Made by a program: the position numbers and the translations under genes. Under the pieces are notes generated by a model, which worked only from the letters and a program-made list of their open reading frames with translations, searched no databases and was not told where the DNA came from. 64,000 nucleotides of DNA, from contig NZ_JBEPOC010000001.1 in the NCBI RefSeq assembly GCF_040546585.1, positions 1,426,001 to 1,490,000 of the forward strand. The letters are read 5' to 3'. The first letter of the stretch is position 1, and each line of letters begins with the position of its first letter. Below, one piece after another: positions 63,928 to 64,000 of this stretch. The DNA comes from Marmoricola sp. OAE513 (GTDB lineage Bacteria > Actinomycetota > Actinomycetes > Propionibacteriales > Nocardioidaceae).

Positions 63928-64000
63928 TCAGGCCTTCTTAGCAGCGGCCTTCTTGGCAGTCTTCTTAGCCGCAGACTTCTTCGCCGCAGACTTCTTCGCC
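63928..64000 (-). CDS. topA: DNA topoisomerase I, C-terminal Lys/Ala tail (partial)
   Basis: The last 23 codons before a TGA at 63928-63930 encode a run of AKKSAAKK-type repeats ending TAKKAAAKKA. Such a Lys-rich tail is the hallmark of actinobacterial topoisomerase I. The position, just upstream of tmk-holB on the same strand, matches conserved gene order. The rest is outside the window. Confidence 0.8.
   Translation of the reverse strand, partial: AKKSAAKKSAAKKTAKKAAAKKA

Noticed and set aside
63928-64000. Low-complexity DNA repeat at the right edge
   Set aside because: The repeated aagaagtctgcggc pattern reads in frame as the Lys/Ala tail of topA, which explains it.

Overview
The window is high-GC DNA from an actinobacterium, most likely a Nocardioides-type member of the Propionibacteriales. 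The evidence is frequent GTG starts, many 4-base start/stop overlaps, Streptomyces-like regulators (SARP, MerR-DICT, HxlR, IclR), and the actinobacterial gene order topA-tmk-holB at the right edge. There is no phage, transposase, rRNA or CRISPR; the only RNA gene is one tRNA-Thr(CGU). Genus is inferred from gene content and was not tested.

Layout. 1-9.9 kb: a cut secreted lipase-like gene, a secreted CocE-like hydrolase with a TetR gene, a tandem SDR pair divergent from an orphan branched-chain-type substrate-binding lipoprotein, and a cytochrome P450. 9.2-13.3 kb: an operon of membrane protein, lipoprotein, ABC ATPase, frameshifted ABC-2 permease and TetR. 13.3-16.5 kb: DoxX and PEP carboxylase. 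16.5-24.5 kb: the most unusual region. A large SARP/AfsR-type regulator is divergent from a methyltransferase and three paralogous secreted proteins, followed by a 42-residue cationic peptide and a small lipoprotein. Two promoters in this block carry matching 11-bp-phased heptamer repeats, as expected for a SARP. The block abuts a 43-codon LutC remnant, which suggests it was inserted into a former lut locus.

24.5-32.3 kb: a histidine-utilization operon (hutH-hutU-M20 amidohydrolase-hutF-hutI) divergent from an IclR regulator with a clear operator between them. 32-43 kb: mixed envelope and stress genes, including a frameshifted DKNYY lipoprotein, YihY, LapA, GlsB, CsbD, TetR/TspO, a beta-propeller/RTX protein, a Ddn-like reductase with a sigma-region-2 miniprotein and a MerR-DICT regulator, an alpha/beta hydrolase and a STAS protein. 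43-49.6 kb: a large-subunit catalase operon, a phytoene-dehydrogenase-like oxidoreductase, and MerR(HspR-like)/Hsp20. 49.9-57.2 kb: a glycosyltransferase-like gene followed by glgX-treY-treZ, the route from glycogen to trehalose. 57-60 kb: a YbdK-type carboxylate-amine ligase and a VOC/HxlR pair with an operator. 60-64 kb: tRNA-Thr, a TAP-like secreted peptidase, holB, tmk and the 3' end of topA.

Three genes (ABC permease, DKNYY lipoprotein, SDR after katE) each hold exactly one surplus base. They may be real pseudogenes or consensus errors, and the reads should be checked before either is assumed.
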